Origin: Ewingella americana ATCC 33852
GTDB taxonomy: Bacteria; Pseudomonadota; Gammaproteobacteria; Enterobacterales; Enterobacteriaceae
Direction of reading: 5' to 3'
Assembly: GCF_000735345.1 (NCBI RefSeq)
Contig: NZ_JMPJ01000033.1
Location: 1-64,000, forward strand
DNA: 64,000 nucleotides
In this document: piece by piece, positions 51,201-62,698 of the stretch
How positions within the stretch are numbered: the first letter of the stretch is position 1
Layout of the letters: every line of letters starts with the position of its first letter
Notes under the pieces: model-generated
Told to the model about the DNA's origin: nothing
What the model saw: only the letters and a program-made list of their open reading frames with translations
Databases searched by the model: none
Program-made: the position numbers and the translations under genes

Positions 51201-51726
51201 CCAGCGTCCGTCGGTTGACGTTATTACCGGCTTGATTAAGGCTAACATTCCGACCCGTATCGCCTTTACCGTGTCGAGTAAAATCGACTCCCGTACCATT
51301 CTGGACCAAGGTGGCGCCGAGTCCCTGTTGGGCATGGGTGACATGCTCTACATGGCACCGAACTCGTCAATCCCGGTTCGTGTTCACGGCGCATTTGTCC
51401 GTGACCAGGAAGTCCACGCCGTGGTTCAGGACTGGAAAGCGCGCGGTCGTCCTAAGTACATCGACAGCATCCTTGCGGGTGGTGAAGATGGCGAAGGCGG
51501 CGGCGGTGGTATGGACAACGATGAAGAGCTGGACGCGCTGTTTGATCAGGCCGTGGCTTTCGTGGTCGACAAGCGTCGCGCGTCAATTTCCGGCGTTCAA
51601 CGCCAGTTCCGCATCGGCTACAACCGTGCGGCGCGAATCGTTGAACAGATGGAAGCGCAGGGCATCGTCAGCACGCCGGGCCACAACGGTAACCGTGAAG
51701 TCTTAGCACCACCTTCTCACGAATAA
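48238..51726 (+). CDS. ftsK: DNA translocase FtsK
   Basis: A divisome protein that pumps DNA towards dif and activates XerCD to resolve chromosome dimers. It has 1162 residues from the TTG at 48238 ([18 protein letters not shown]), which has GGAGAG upstream and matches the E. coli N-terminus; the frame reaches back to 48157 only through the lrp terminator. Four N-terminal membrane helices come first. A Pro/Gln/Ala/Glu-rich linker follows (about 220-720), with a repeated LRQxFA...RY unit at 49699-49767 and 49792-49863. Then come the motor (Walker A GTTGSGKS, Walker [12 protein letters not shown]) and the gamma winged helix ([23 protein letters not shown]). The linker is shorter than in E. coli (1329 residues). 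Confidence 0.96.
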   Translation: MSQEYTEDKDVTLKKLSSSRRVLEAVLVVVAVFAVYLMAALVSFNPSDPSWSQTAWHGPIHNWGGGVGAWMADTLFFIFGVLAYAIPPIMLCLCWAAFRQRDNQDYIDYFSLSLRLIGTLALILTSCGLAAFNIDDLYYFASGGVIGSLLTTAMTPWFNNVGATMVLLCIWAAGLTLFTGWSWLTIAEKIGGVVLGVTTFMTNRSRRDDDYDYEDDHHENVAHDSHDDPLLDSDYVPSAAAKAAAAATASAKVAPANAAVDDEDDVLFSAPSLHDNAEAKTQPEAAPVQTPAPAPEATQPAASEVRAPAPEVEMPAAPVAPEPTIAPAPPLYSFEIPQETPAPQQPTKSPSYDDDEPRLGNWQASAPAEPERSPFDFSTAQRDSSEVNSLAATAALATGLAQAGQSASSATNTFMPAFSAVSDGNSQVKKGVGPELPRPNPVRIPTRRELASYGIKLPSQRMAEQQEQLAAQQQPVAPVNDVDGEQGDDEAALQEAALRQQFAQQQSQRYGDEHVATEEDEEAALQEAELRQAFAAREQNRYQQEEQQDTQPAYSQHSSPQQNPVSSAAADALAAAAMNISTHDAFTFSPMADLVDDTPTEPLFTLSPHKEEDEPEVPSFGQSYRQSAPQHQPIEQYEAPEQSQPAQPNMDSLIHPFLMRHEQPLVKPTTPLPSLDLLTSPPAESEPVDEFALEQMGNLIEARLNDYRIKADVVDKLPGPVITRFELDLAPGVKAARISNLSRDLARSLSAVAVRVVEVIPGKPYVGLELPNKKRQTVYLREVLDCAKFKESPSPLTIVLGKDISGEPVIADLAKMPHLLVAGTTGSGKSVGVNAMILSMLYKATPEEVRFIMIDPKMLELSVYEGIPHLLTEVVTDMKDAANALRWCVGEMERRYKLMSALGVRNLAGYNERVEQAEAMGRPIPDPFWKPGDGMAAEPPYLEKEPFIVVLVDEFADLMMTVGKKVEELIARLAQKARAAGIHLVLATQRPSVDVITGLIKANIPTRIAFTVSSKIDSRTILDQGGAESLLGMGDMLYMAPNSSIPVRVHGAFVRDQEVHAVVQDWKARGRPKYIDSILAGGEDGEGGGGGMDNDEELDALFDQAVAFVVDKRRASISGVQRQFRIGYNRAARIVEQMEAQGIVSTPGHNGNREVLAPPSHE

Positions 51727-51737
51727 TATCGTCGAAT

Positions 51738-51767
51738 GCACAAAGGTCGCGGTTGCGGCCTTTGTGC
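51738..51767 (+). terminator. Hairpin after ftsK
   Basis: GCACAAAGG-t-CGC, loop GGTT, GCG-g-CCTTTGTGC. A strong stem without a U-run; it may slow or stabilise the ftsK transcript before lolA. Confidence 0.5.
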
Positions 51768-51906
51768 AAAGAAGCGTAAACCCCCTGTTTTTCAGACGAA
51801 TGAGCTACCTTTGTGGTAGCGCCTCAGCTAGAGTTCGCAACATGGGCCTATGCGCCAGCGCATGGCAACGTCTGAATCGAAAAAGGTTTCTGAGGTAGAG
51901 ATAAGA

Positions 51907-52518
51907 ATGAAAAAATTGTTAGTTGTTGGTTGTTTATTGACAGCATTTACTTCCGCCTCGGTTTTAGCCGATGCCAGCAGTGATCTGAAAAGTCGCTTGG
52001 GCAAGCTGAATACTTTCCATGCCAGTTTCACGCAGACCGTAACCAGCGATGACGGCGCGGCCGTGCAGCAAGGTGAAGGCGAACTGTGGGTGAAACGTCC
52101 AAACCTGTTTAACTGGCACATGACGTCGCCAGACGAAAGCATTCTGGTTTCTGATGGTAAAACCCTGTGGTTCTACAATCCGTTCGTCGAACAAGTCACG
52201 GCAACTTGGCTGAAAAACGCCACGGGCAACACGCCGTTTATGCTGATCACCCGTAACGACAGCAGTGACTGGGCTAAGTACAACGTTAAGCAGAAAGGCG
52301 ATGATTTCGAATTAACGCCAAAAACCGCAGCCGGTAATCTGAAGCAGTTTGCGATCACCGTAACGCCAACCGGCACCATCAAAAGCTTCACCGCGGTTGA
52401 GCAAGATGGTCAGAAAAGCGCGTACAGCCTGAAAGGCGAGCAGAACGCGTCAGTTGACGATGCCAAATTCAAATTTACACCGCCGAAAGGCGTGACGGTG
52501 GACGACCAGCGTCAGTGA
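51907..52518 (+). CDS. lolA: Outer-membrane lipoprotein carrier protein LolA
   Basis: A periplasmic chaperone that carries lipoproteins from LolCDE to LolB. It has 203 residues from the ATG at 51907 ([21 protein letters not shown] signal, cut before DASSDLK), with GAGGTAGAG upstream. The longer frame to 51850 would disturb the signal peptide. Conserved parts are [29 protein letters not shown] and [16 protein letters not shown]. It is followed by rarA after seven bases. Confidence 0.96.
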   Translation: MKKLLVVGCLLTAFTSASVLADASSDLKSRLGKLNTFHASFTQTVTSDDGAAVQQGEGELWVKRPNLFNWHMTSPDESILVSDGKTLWFYNPFVEQVTATWLKNATGNTPFMLITRNDSSDWAKYNVKQKGDDFELTPKTAAGNLKQFAITVTPTGTIKSFTAVEQDGQKSAYSLKGEQNASVDDAKFKFTPPKGVTVDDQRQ

Positions 52519-52525
52519 GGTCCCT

Positions 52526-53869
52526 TTGAGTAATCTGTCACTCGATTTTTCCCACAATGAGTTCCAGCCACTGGCCGCAAGAATGCGGCCAGTTTCACTT
52601 GCAGAATACATCGGCCAGCAGCATCTACTAGCCGCAGGCAAGCCGCTACCGCGCGCGATAGAAGCGGGGCAGCTGCATTCGATGATTTTGTGGGGGCCGC
52701 CGGGGACTGGGAAAACGACGCTGGCGGAGCTGATAGGGCGCTACGCCAACGCTGACGTCGAGCGTATCTCGGCGGTCACCTCGGGCATTAAAGAGATCCG
52801 CGAAGCCATTGAGCGCGCGCGGCAAAATCGCGACGCGGGCCGTCGCACCATTCTCTTTGTGGACGAGGTGCACCGTTTCAACAAAAGCCAGCAAGACGCC
52901 TTCTTGCCGCACATTGAAGATGGCACCATCACCTTCATTGGCGCGACCACCGAAAATCCCTCTTTTGAGTTGAATTCGGCACTGTTGTCCCGTGCCCGCG
53001 TCTATTTGCTCAAATCGCTGACTGCCGAAGATATTGAAAAAGTCATCGAGCAGGCGCTGACCAACAAAGAGCGCGGCTATGCGGACCAGAAAATTGTGGT
53101 TCCCGCTGAGACTCGCCGCATGCTGGCGGAGCTGGTCAATGGCGATGCGCGTCGCGCGTTAAACAGCATTGAGATGATGGCCGACATGGCCGAAATCGAC
53201 AAAAAAGGTGTGAGAACCCTGACGCCCGAATTGTTGAAAGAGATCTCCGGTGAGCGCAGCGCGCGCTTCGACAATAAAGGTGACCGGTATTACGATTTAA
53301 TCTCCGCGCTGCATAAATCGGTGCGCGGTTCATCCCCTGACGCCGCGCTGTACTGGTACGCGCGTATCATCACCGCCGGTGGCGACCCGCTCTATGTGGC
53401 GCGCCGACTGTTAGCCATTGCATCCGAAGATGTGGGTAACGCTGACCCGCGCGGTATGCAGGTGGCGATTGCCGCTTGGGACTGCTTCACCCGCGTCGGC
53501 CCGGCAGAGGGCGAACGGGCGATTGCGCAGGCGATTGTCTATCTAGCCTGTGCGCCAAAAAGTAATGCTGTTTACACGGCTTTTAAAGCCGCGATGCGCG
53601 ACGCCCGTGAACAGTCTGATTACGACGTTCCAGAGCATTTACGCAATGCACCAACCAAGCTTATGAAGGAAATGGGGCTGGGCGCTGAGTACCGTTATGC
53701 GCATGACGAACCCAATGCCTACGCCGCCGGGGAGAACTATTTCCCGCCACAAATGGCCAACACCCAGTACTATTATCCTTCTCCTCGCGGTCTGGAGGGT
53801 AAGATTGGTGAAAAGCTGGCATGGTTGACTGAACAAGATCAAAATAGCCCGACAAAACGCTACCGCTAA
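52526..53869 (+). CDS. rarA: Replication-associated recombination protein A
   Basis: An AAA+ ATPase (MgsA family) acting at stalled replication forks, 447 residues, as in E. coli. The start is a TTG at 52526 with GAGG a few bases ahead, inside the gap after lolA. Walker [14 protein letters not shown], Walker [21 protein letters not shown], sensor 1 [12 protein letters not shown] and the arginine-finger region [10 protein letters not shown] are present. The C-terminal half forms the tetramerisation domain. Confidence 0.95.
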   Translation: MSNLSLDFSHNEFQPLAARMRPVSLAEYIGQQHLLAAGKPLPRAIEAGQLHSMILWGPPGTGKTTLAELIGRYANADVERISAVTSGIKEIREAIERARQNRDAGRRTILFVDEVHRFNKSQQDAFLPHIEDGTITFIGATTENPSFELNSALLSRARVYLLKSLTAEDIEKVIEQALTNKERGYADQKIVVPAETRRMLAELVNGDARRALNSIEMMADMAEIDKKGVRTLTPELLKEISGERSARFDNKGDRYYDLISALHKSVRGSSPDAALYWYARIITAGGDPLYVARRLLAIASEDVGNADPRGMQVAIAAWDCFTRVGPAEGERAIAQAIVYLACAPKSNAVYTAFKAAMRDAREQSDYDVPEHLRNAPTKLMKEMGLGAEYRYAHDEPNAYAAGENYFPPQMANTQYYYPSPRGLEGKIGEKLAWLTEQDQNSPTKRYR

Positions 53870-53953
53870 TATTGCTGTTGCGGTAAGGTTACTTCTGATA
53901 ACTCTTTGACATGCTGCCTATTCAGGCGGCGTGCTTCATCTAATTCACACTAA

Positions 53954-55267
<1,314 letters not shown>

Positions 55268-55296
55268 TACCGCTGTATAATTTACAATATAGCGAC

Positions 55297-55320
55297 AAGG
55301 CGCCTACGGGCGCCTTTTTT
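55297..55320 (+). terminator. serS terminator
   Basis: AAGGCGCC, loop TACG, GGCGCCTT, then TTTT. A strong Rho-independent terminator 29 bases after serS. Confidence 0.9.
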
Positions 55321-55382
55321 ACGCCGTAAGTGTGCGCCACACGAAAGAATTCACTGCGTCGTGTAATCAAAGCCCTCCTTTC

Positions 55383-55396
55383 TTGATAGCAAACAA
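55383..55396. promoter_or_regulatory. FNR-binding site of the dms operon
   Basis: TTGAT-AGCA-AACAA matches the FNR consensus TTGAT-N4-ATCAA at nine of ten bases. Its centre lies about 40 bases upstream of the start point expected from the -10 box at 55418, the usual activating position. An inverted repeat AGCAAAC-AAA-GTTTGCT (55388-55404) overlaps it. Confidence 0.7.
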
Positions 55397-55417
55397 AGTT
55401 TGCTAACCACTAATGAG

Positions 55418-55423
55418 TAATAT
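55418..55423 (+). promoter_or_regulatory. -10 box of the dms operon
   Basis: TAATAT, predicted start near 55430, giving a leader of about 110 bases before the first gene. Confidence 0.55.
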
Positions 55424-55540
55424 CCCCTGCGTAAGAGTGGGTATAAATCATCTCATCATAACGTCTTAGCCCGCTCTCCCTTACCTGATAACTGATCTTC
55501 AATGCCCGTGACGACATGGACTCGCTATCAGGAACATCAC

Positions 55541-58006
55541 ATGGAGCAGAGCATGCGGGATAAAAAGTCACCACAATCTGGCGAAAAAGGCGGTATCAGC
55601 CGCCGCACCTTAATGAAATCCTCGACACTCGCCGGGCTAGCCTTGGCTTCCGGGAGTGTCAGCTTGCCTTTCAGCCGCAAAGCCGTTGCCGGAGCGATAC
55701 AAACCTCGGCGCACCCAACCTCGGAAAAAGTGGTGTGGGGCGCGTGCTCGGTCAACTGCGGCAGCCGCTGCGCCTTGCGACTGCACGTGCGCGACGAAGA
55801 AGTCTATTGGGTAGAAACTGACAACACCGGCCATGACCAATATGGTGACCATCAGGTGCGCGCCTGCCTGCGCGGCCGATCCATTCGCCGCCGTATGAAC
55901 CACCCCGAGCGACTCAACTACCCGATGAAACGAGTTGGTAAACGCGGCGAGGGCAAATTCAAACGCATCAGCTGGGAAGAAGCCTTCGACGAAATTGCCA
56001 ATAACCTGAAGCGAATTGTCGCCAAGTACGGCAATGAAGCAGTTTATATCAACTATACGTCCGGCATTGTCGGCGGCAATATCACCCGTTCCTCGCCCTA
56101 TGCCTCTTTAGTCGCCCGCCTGATGAACTGCTACGGCGGCTTCCTCAGCCATTACGGCACTTACAGTACCGCGCAGATCAGCTGCGCCATGCCATACACT
56201 TACGGCAGTAACGACGGCAACAGCACCTCTGATATTGAAAACAGCAAGCTGGTGGTGCTTTTCGGCAACAATCCGGCGGAAACGCGCATGAGCGGCGGCG
56301 GGATCACTTACTACCTTGAGCAGGCCCGCGAGCGATCTAACGCGCGCATGATTGTCATCGATCCGCGCTATACCGACACCGCCGCCGGGCGCGAAGATGA
56401 GTGGATCCCCATCCGTCCGGGCACCGACGCCGCGCTGGTCGCGGGTCTGGCGCACGTGTTAATCACTGAGGATTTGGTCGATCAAGCTTTCCTCGACACT
56501 TACTGCATCGGCTATGACCAGAAAACCCTGCCGCAAGGTGCGCCGGAGAACAGCCACTACAAAGCTTATATTTTGGGTGCGGGCGATGATGCTACGGCGA
56601 AAACGCCTGAGTGGGCGTCGCGCATTACCGGTATTCCTGCCGAGCGCATTATCAAGCTGGCGCGCGAGATGGGTCAGGCGAAACCGGCCTATATTTCTCA
56701 GGGCTGGGGGCCGCAGCGTCAGGCCAACGGCGAGCTGACTTCGCGGGCCATCGCCATGCTGCCGATCCTGACTGGCAACGTGGGGATTAACGGTGGTAAC
56801 AGCGGGGCACGTGAGTCCACCTACACCATCACCATTGAGCGCATGCCGGTGTTAACCAATCCGGTGAAGACGCAGATTTCCTGCTTTAGCTGGACCGATG
56901 CCATCTTCCGTGGCCCGGAAATGACCGCCGAAAGAGATGGCGTTCGCGGCAAAGCCAAGCTGGACGTGCCCATCAAGTTCATCTGGAACTACGCTGGCAA
57001 CACCATTACCAACCAGCACTCTGACATCAACAAAACCCACGACATTCTGCAAGACGACAACCAGTGCGAAATGATTGTCGTGTTGGAAAACTTCATGACC
57101 TCCTCGGCGAAATATGCCGACATCCTGCTGCCAGACCTGATGACAACCGAGCAGGAGGACATCATCCCGAATGATTACGCGGGCAACATGGGGTATCTGA
57201 TTTTCATTCAGCCCGCCACCAAACCTAAGTTTGAGCGCAAAGGCATTTACGAGGTGATGAGTGAAGTCGCCCGCCGCCTTGGTCCAGAGGTACACAGCAA
57301 GTTCACGGAAAATCGTACCCAGCGCGAATGGCTTCAGCATCTGTACGCCAAAATGCTCGTCAAAGACCCGGCGTTACCGGCCTATGAAGAGCTGCGCCAG
57401 ATGGGCATCTATAAGCGTAAAGACCCAAATGGTCACTTTGTCGCTTATAAGAAATTCCGCGAAGATCCGCAGGCTAATCCGCTGAAAACTCCTTCGGGCA
57501 AGATTGAGATCTACTCTTCGGCGCTAGCGGATATCGCCTCGCGCTGGGAGTTGGAAAAAGATGAAATCATCAGCCCTCTGCCGGTTTACGCCTCCACCTT
57601 TGAAGGCTGGGATGACCCGCTGCGCAGCCAATATCCACTGCAAATGTTCGGCTTCCACTACAAGGCGCGTACCCACTCGACCTACGGCAATATCGACATT
57701 TTGCAAGCCGCCTGCCGTCAGGAAGTGTGGATCAACCCACTGGATGCGCAGAGTCGCGGCATTAAAAACGGCGACGCGGTGCGCGTGTTCAACGGGCGCG
57801 GAGAAGTGCGCGTGGCCGCCAAGGTGACGCCGAGGATCATGCCGGGCGTAGTGGCAATGGGGCAGGGAGCTTGGCATCAGGCCAACATGGCCGGGGATCG
57901 CGTCGATCACGGTGCTTGCATGAACACCCTGACAACGCATCGCGCTTCGCCGTTAGCCAAGGGCAATCCGCAACATACCAATTTGATTCAAATAGAAAAA
58001 GTGTAA
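55541..58006 (+). CDS. ynfE: YnfE-type DMSO/S-oxide reductase catalytic subunit
   Basis: A molybdenum (bis-MGD) catalytic subunit of the DMSO reductase family, exported folded by Tat: the signal holds SRRTLMKSS, then a hydrophobic stretch (TLAGLALASGSVSLPFS). The Fe-S binding cysteines are in WGACSVNCGSRCALRLHV and VRACLRGRS. It follows E. coli YnfE rather than DmsA at diagnostic places: TSGIVGGNITRSSPYAS, MPYTYGSNDGNSTSDIENSK, EDIIPNDYAGNMGYLIF. I start at 55541 (AGGA nine bases ahead, about 821 residues); 55502 and 55553 are alternatives. The E. coli relative acts on selenate and possibly S-/N-oxides; the substrate here is unknown. It is first in the operon. Confidence 0.9.
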   Translation: MEQSMRDKKSPQSGEKGGISRRTLMKSSTLAGLALASGSVSLPFSRKAVAGAIQTSAHPTSEKVVWGACSVNCGSRCALRLHVRDEEVYWVETDNTGHDQYGDHQVRACLRGRSIRRRMNHPERLNYPMKRVGKRGEGKFKRISWEEAFDEIANNLKRIVAKYGNEAVYINYTSGIVGGNITRSSPYASLVARLMNCYGGFLSHYGTYSTAQISCAMPYTYGSNDGNSTSDIENSKLVVLFGNNPAETRMSGGGITYYLEQARERSNARMIVIDPRYTDTAAGREDEWIPIRPGTDAALVAGLAHVLITEDLVDQAFLDTYCIGYDQKTLPQGAPENSHYKAYILGAGDDATAKTPEWASRITGIPAERIIKLAREMGQAKPAYISQGWGPQRQANGELTSRAIAMLPILTGNVGINGGNSGARESTYTITIERMPVLTNPVKTQISCFSWTDAIFRGPEMTAERDGVRGKAKLDVPIKFIWNYAGNTITNQHSDINKTHDILQDDNQCEMIVVLENFMTSSAKYADILLPDLMTTEQEDIIPNDYAGNMGYLIFIQPATKPKFERKGIYEVMSEVARRLGPEVHSKFTENRTQREWLQHLYAKMLVKDPALPAYEELRQMGIYKRKDPNGHFVAYKKFREDPQANPLKTPSGKIEIYSSALADIASRWELEKDEIISPLPVYASTFEGWDDPLRSQYPLQMFGFHYKARTHSTYGNIDILQAACRQEVWINPLDAQSRGIKNGDAVRVFNGRGEVRVAAKVTPRIMPGVVAMGQGAWHQANMAGDRVDHGACMNTLTTHRASPLAKGNPQHTNLIQIEKV

Positions 58007-58099
58007 GTCGAGGCAAGGGACAAAGAGATCCATTGCCCATCTAGCCATACCCAAGTTTCGCCTCTGGGCAATACCCGTGAGGATATTTAGGAGCAAGTA

Positions 58100-60547
58100 A
58101 TGTCGATAAACAAACAAGGGAAAGCGTCGCAGGGCGCGGGGCTAAGCCGCCGCACCTTGATGAAAAGTTCCGCTCTGGTCGGGCTGGCCGCCGCTGCCGG
58201 TGGCATCTCGTTGCCATTCCGTCAGGCGCGGGCCGACAAGGCACCGGTCGCGGCTGCGGCTGAGAAAGAGAAGGTGGTCTGGAGCGCCTGTACCGTAAAC
58301 TGCGGCAGCCGCTGCCCGCTGCGCATGCACGTGGTCGACGGTGAAATCCGCTATGTGGAAACCGACAACACCGGCAATGACGATTATGAAGGGCTGCATC
58401 AGGTTCGAGCCTGTCTGCGCGGTCGCTCCATGCGCCGCCGAGTGTATAACCCGGACCGCCTGAAATACCCGATGAAGCGAGTCGGCGCGCGCGGCGAAGG
58501 TAAATTCGTGCGCATCAGCTGGGAAGAGGCTTTCGACACTATTGCTGGCAGCATGAAGAAGATCATCAGCCAGTACGGCAACGAAGCGATTTACCTCAAC
58601 TACGGCACCGGCACGCTGGGCGGCACCATGACCCGCTCATGGCCGCCGGGCGCGACCTTGATTGCCCGCCTGATGAACTGCTGCGGCGGCTACCTCAACC
58701 ATTATGGCGACTACAGCTCGGCGCAGATTGCCGAAGGGCTGAACTACACCTACGGCGGCTGGGCGGATGGCAACAGCCCGTCGGACATCGAAAACAGCAA
58801 ACTGGTGGTGCTGTTTGGCAACAACCCCGGCGAAACGCGGATGAGCGGCGGCGGGGTGACTTACTACATTGAGCAGGCGCGGCAAAAATCCAAGGCGCGG
58901 ATGATTATCATCGATCCGCGTTACACCGACACCGGCGCAGGCCGCGAAGATGAGTGGCTGCCGATCCGTCCAGGCACTGACGCCGCGCTCGCCGCCGCGC
59001 TGGCTCACGTGATGATCAGCGAAAATCTGGTGGATCAGCCTTTCCTCGACAAATACTGCGTCGGCTATGACGAGAAAACCCTTCCCGCTGGCGCACCGAA
59101 GAATGGTCACTATAAAGCCTATATTCTCGGGCAGGGCGCGGACGGTATCGCTAAAACGCCAAGCTGGGCGGCGAAAATCACCGGCATTTCGGCAGATAAA
59201 ATTATCAAGCTCGGCCGCGAGATTGGGCAAGCCAAACCGGCCTTTATCACCCAAGGCTGGGGGCCACAGCGCCACTCCAATGGTGAAATCGCCACTCGCG
59301 CCATTGCTATGCTAGCGATTTTAACTGGCAACGTGGGCATTAACGGCGGTAACTCAGGCGCTCGCGAAGGCTCCTACAGCCTGCCTTTCGTACGCATGCC
59401 GACCTTCGAAAACCCGGTCCAGACCAGCATTTCGATGTTTATGTGGACCGACGCGATTTACCGTGCCACGGAAATGACCGCCACCCGCGACGGCGTGCGC
59501 GGCAAAGAGAAGCTGGATGTGCCGATCAAGTTCATCTGGAACTATGCCGGTAACTGCCTGATAAACCAGCACTCCGACATCAACCGCACCCACGACATTC
59601 TTCAGGACGACAAGCAGTGCGAGATGATTGTGGTGATTGATAACCACATGACTTCTTCGGCCAAATACGCCGATATCGTGCTGCCGGACTGCACCGCCTC
59701 TGAGCAGATGGATTTCTGCCTCGACGCCTCGGCGGGCAACATGTCTTACGTGATTTTTGCCGATCAGGCCATCAAGCCGCGTTTTGAATGCAAAAATATT
59801 TATGAGATGACCAGCGAGCTGGCGAAACGCATGGACGTGGAGCAGAAGTTCACCGAAGGGCGGACGCAGGAAGAGTGGCTGCGCCATCTCTATCTGCAAT
59901 CTATGAAAGCTATTCCGGCACTGCCTGATTTCGACACTTTCCGCCAGCAGGGCATGTTTAAACAACGCGACCCGCAGGGCCATCACGTGGCGTATAAAGC
60001 CTTCCGCGAAGACCCGGTGGCGAATCCGCTGGAGACAGCCTCCGGCAAAATCGAAATCTATTCAGCCCAACTGGCGGATATCGCCGCCAAGTGGCAGTTG
60101 GAAAAAGACGACGTGATCGACCCGCTGCCAATCTACGCCGCCGGTTTTGAAAACTACGACGATCCGCTGGCCAGCACCTATCCGCTGCAACTTACCGGCT
60201 TCCACTACAAGGCCCGCGTTCACTCCACCTACGGCAACGTCGACTTGCTCAAAGCGGCCTGCCGCCAAGAGATGTGGATCAATCCACTGGACGCCGCCGC
60301 GCGGGGGATCAGCAATGGCGACATGATCCGCATTTTCAATGCGCGTGGCGAAGTGCAAATTGCTGCCAAAGTCACGCCGCGCATGATGCCGGGCGTAGTA
60401 GCGCTGGGGGAAGGGGCGTGGTACTCGCCGGACAGCAAGCGAATCGACCGCGCAGGCAGCATCAACGTTCTGACTTCACAACGGCCTTCACCTCTGGCGA
60501 AAGGTAATCCTTCTCATACCAACCTTGTGCAAGTGGCGAAGGTTTAA
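58100..60547 (+). CDS. dmsA: Anaerobic dimethyl sulfoxide reductase catalytic subunit A
   Basis: A bis-MGD catalytic subunit reducing DMSO and other S- and N-oxides on the periplasmic side. It has 815 residues with a Tat signal (LSRRTLMKSS, then ALVGLAAAAGGISLPF). Fe-S cysteines are in WSACTVNCGSRCPLRMHV and VRACLRGRS. At places where YnfE differs it follows DmsA: GTGTLGGTMTRSWPPG, EGLNYTYGGWADGNSPSDIE, DCTASEQMDF. A clear AGGAG precedes the ATG. The 93-base gap after the YnfE-like gene holds a stem ATTGCCCA/TGGGCAAT (58032-58072), perhaps for differential mRNA stability. Confidence 0.94.
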   Translation: MSINKQGKASQGAGLSRRTLMKSSALVGLAAAAGGISLPFRQARADKAPVAAAAEKEKVVWSACTVNCGSRCPLRMHVVDGEIRYVETDNTGNDDYEGLHQVRACLRGRSMRRRVYNPDRLKYPMKRVGARGEGKFVRISWEEAFDTIAGSMKKIISQYGNEAIYLNYGTGTLGGTMTRSWPPGATLIARLMNCCGGYLNHYGDYSSAQIAEGLNYTYGGWADGNSPSDIENSKLVVLFGNNPGETRMSGGGVTYYIEQARQKSKARMIIIDPRYTDTGAGREDEWLPIRPGTDAALAAALAHVMISENLVDQPFLDKYCVGYDEKTLPAGAPKNGHYKAYILGQGADGIAKTPSWAAKITGISADKIIKLGREIGQAKPAFITQGWGPQRHSNGEIATRAIAMLAILTGNVGINGGNSGAREGSYSLPFVRMPTFENPVQTSISMFMWTDAIYRATEMTATRDGVRGKEKLDVPIKFIWNYAGNCLINQHSDINRTHDILQDDKQCEMIVVIDNHMTSSAKYADIVLPDCTASEQMDFCLDASAGNMSYVIFADQAIKPRFECKNIYEMTSELAKRMDVEQKFTEGRTQEEWLRHLYLQSMKAIPALPDFDTFRQQGMFKQRDPQGHHVAYKAFREDPVANPLETASGKIEIYSAQLADIAAKWQLEKDDVIDPLPIYAAGFENYDDPLASTYPLQLTGFHYKARVHSTYGNVDLLKAACRQEMWINPLDAAARGISNGDMIRIFNARGEVQIAAKVTPRMMPGVVALGEGAWYSPDSKRIDRAGSINVLTSQRPSPLAKGNPSHTNLVQVAKV

Positions 60548-60558
60548 GGGACTAAGTT

Positions 60559-61176
60559 ATGACAACCCAATACGGTTTTTATATAGATTCAAGCCGCTGC
60601 ACCGGGTGCAAAACCTGCGAGCTGGCCTGTAAAGACTTCAAAAACTTAACGCCGGACGTCAATTTCCGCCGCATTTATGAATATGCCGGCGGTGACTGGC
60701 AGCAAGACGGCGACGGCTGGCATCAAAACGTTTATGCCTACTATCTCTCTATCTCCTGCAACCACTGCGAAGACCCGGCTTGTACCAAAGTCTGCCCGAG
60801 CGGCGCGATGCATAAACGCGAAGATGGCTTCGTGGTGGTCAATGAAGAAGTGTGCATCGGCTGCCGCTATTGCCACATGGCCTGTCCTTACGGCGCGCCG
60901 CAGTACAACGCGGCCAAAGGGCATATGACCAAGTGTGATGGCTGCTACGAGCGGATTGCCGAAGGCAAAAAGCCAATTTGCGTGGAATCTTGCCCGCTGC
61001 GCGCGCTGGATATGGCACCGATTGAAGAGCTTCGCGAGAAATACGGCACGCTGGCGCAGGTGGCTCCGCTGCCGGGCTCGCACTTCACCAAGCCAAATAT
61101 TGTGATTAAGCCGAACGCCAATAGCCGCCCGGTGGGCGACACCACGGGTTACTTAGCTAATCCGAAGGAGGTTTAA
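60559..61176 (+). CDS. dmsB: DMSO reductase electron-transfer subunit DmsB
   Basis: A periplasm-facing Fe-S subunit with four [4Fe-4S] clusters passing electrons from DmsC to the catalytic subunit. It has 205 residues; all sixteen Cys are in the expected clusters: CTGCKTCELAC, CNHCEDPACTKVC, CIGCRYCHMAC and CDGCYERIAEGKKPICVESC. It has no Tat signal and hitchhikes on the catalytic subunit. It starts eleven bases after dmsA. With two catalytic genes upstream, it may serve both. Confidence 0.96.
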   Translation: MTTQYGFYIDSSRCTGCKTCELACKDFKNLTPDVNFRRIYEYAGGDWQQDGDGWHQNVYAYYLSISCNHCEDPACTKVCPSGAMHKREDGFVVVNEEVCIGCRYCHMACPYGAPQYNAAKGHMTKCDGCYERIAEGKKPICVESCPLRALDMAPIEELREKYGTLAQVAPLPGSHFTKPNIVIKPNANSRPVGDTTGYLANPKEV

Positions 61177-61177
61177 G

Positions 61178-62035
61178 ATGGGAAACGGATGGCATGAATG
61201 GCCTTTGATGGTCTTTACGGTATTAGGCCAGTGCGTGGTCGGCGGCTTTATCGTGCTGGCGATTGCGCTATTGGGCAATAGAACGCGTGAAGAGACGCGC
61301 CGCATTCACCTCTCGATGTTCTTCCTGTGGGTGCTGATGGCGGTGGCGTTTATCGCTTCAGTGCTGCACTTGGGGTCGCCGCTGCGCGCCTTCAACTCGC
61401 TAAATCGCCTTGGCGCATCGCCGCTGAGTAATGAGATTGGCAGCGGCTCGCTGTTCTTCGCCTTGGGTGGCATTTATTGGCTGCTGGCGGTGTTGAATAA
61501 GATGCCGCAGGCGCTGGGCAAAGTCTGGCTGGTGGTCACTATGCTGGCGGGCGTTGGCTTTGTTTACGCCATGTGCCGGGTGTATGAAATCGACACCGTG
61601 CCGACATGGGACAATGCTTTCACGGCGCTCAACTTTGCTCTTACCGTGCTGATTGGCGGCCCGCTGCTGGGCTATTTGCTGCTGCGCGGCGCGAACATCC
61701 AAGGGTGCGGACTTAGGCTGCTGCCGATGATTAGCGTGGTGGCGCTGGTGGCGAGTGTCGCGGTGATGATGATGCAAAGCGCGACGCTTGCGAGCATTAA
61801 CAGCTCGGTTCAGGCGGCTTCTGCGCTTATCCCGCAATATGGCGCGCTGTCGGTGTGGCGCGTGGTGCTGGTGGTGCTCGGGCTGGGCTGCTGGATTTGT
61901 CCATTGGTGATGCGTAAACGCCCGGCGGTCGCCTCGCTTGTCCTGGCCTTTGTGCTGGTGTTTGCCGGAGAGCTGATTGGTCGCGCCATTTTCTATGGTT
62001 TGCATATGACCGTGGGTGTTGCCATCGGCAGCTAA
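61178..62035 (+). CDS. dmsC: DMSO reductase membrane anchor DmsC
   Basis: The inner-membrane anchor that oxidises menaquinol, 285 residues with eight hydrophobic helices. Opening MGNGWHEWPLMVFTVLGQCVVGGF with a His near the periplasmic end, and HLGSPLRAFNSLNRLGASPLSNEI is a conserved loop. A strong AAGGAGG ribosome site overlaps the end of dmsB, so the two are coupled (one-base gap). Confidence 0.95.
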   Translation: MGNGWHEWPLMVFTVLGQCVVGGFIVLAIALLGNRTREETRRIHLSMFFLWVLMAVAFIASVLHLGSPLRAFNSLNRLGASPLSNEIGSGSLFFALGGIYWLLAVLNKMPQALGKVWLVVTMLAGVGFVYAMCRVYEIDTVPTWDNAFTALNFALTVLIGGPLLGYLLLRGANIQGCGLRLLPMISVVALVASVAVMMMQSATLASINSSVQAASALIPQYGALSVWRVVLVVLGLGCWICPLVMRKRPAVASLVLAFVLVFAGELIGRAIFYGLHMTVGVAIGS

Positions 62036-62089
62036 GCTTCACACGGCCCGTGCTGTCGCGAGGCGGCGCGGGCTAAATAAGAGTTAACT

Positions 62090-62698
62090 ATGTCTACTGA
62101 AACTATCGCCGTCACCGGCAAAGTGCTGGGCGCACTGCTTTACTTCCCACCCGATTCACCGCAGGTTTCCCCGCTGATTCAATGGCTGCAAGAGGGAGCG
62201 TGGAAAAGCGAATGGCCCTATTTAACGGCTGAGTCTGCGGCGGAAATCGAGGCTTTGTTGCAGCAGAGTTTGGCGGAGGAAGAGTCCTGCGAAGAGGCGT
62301 TTCAGCGGCTGTTTGTCGGGCCATATGCCTTGCCAGCTCCGCCTTGGGGCTCAGTCTATCTGGACAAAGAGAGCGTGCTGTTTGGCGATTCAACCCTCAA
62401 ACTGCGCGAGTGGATGCGCCAGCGCGGCATTGAACCTCAGCTCGCACAGGCCGAGCCTGAAGACCATATTGGCTTAATGCTGATGATGGCTAGCTGGCTG
62501 GCGGAGAATGACGCCCAGCATCTGGACGCGTTTTTGGCCGAGCACCTGCTGCCTTGGTCTTCGCGCTATCTGGCCTTGCTCGAGCTGGGGGCGATTCACC
62601 CGTTTTATCGGGCCGTGGCGCGTCTGGCGCAGACCACGCTTGAGGGCTGGCAGCCGTTGTGCTCACTGGCCGTGGTTGAGCAGGAGCTTTACCGCTAA
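62090..62698 (+). CDS. dmsD: Tat proofreading chaperone DmsD
   Basis: A cytoplasmic TorD/DmsD-family chaperone binding the Tat signal of DmsA/YnfE until the cofactor is loaded. It has 202 residues, as in E. coli (204). Recognisable blocks are FQRLFVGPYALPAPPWGSVYLDKESVLFGDSTLKLREWMRQRGI and EPEDHIGLMLMMASWLAEN, which line the signal-binding cleft. In E. coli dmsD lies with ynfEFGH and not with dmsABC. The stop overlaps the next gene by one base (TAATG). Confidence 0.93.
   Translation: MSTETIAVTGKVLGALLYFPPDSPQVSPLIQWLQEGAWKSEWPYLTAESAAEIEALLQQSLAEEESCEEAFQRLFVGPYALPAPPWGSVYLDKESVLFGDSTLKLREWMRQRGIEPQLAQAEPEDHIGLMLMMASWLAENDAQHLDAFLAEHLLPWSSRYLALLELGAIHPFYRAVARLAQTTLEGWQPLCSLAVVEQELYR

Noticed and set aside
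55541-60547. Tandem catalytic genes as an assembly duplication
   Set aside because: The two genes differ throughout, one following YnfE and the other DmsA at many diagnostic positions, so they are real paralogues.
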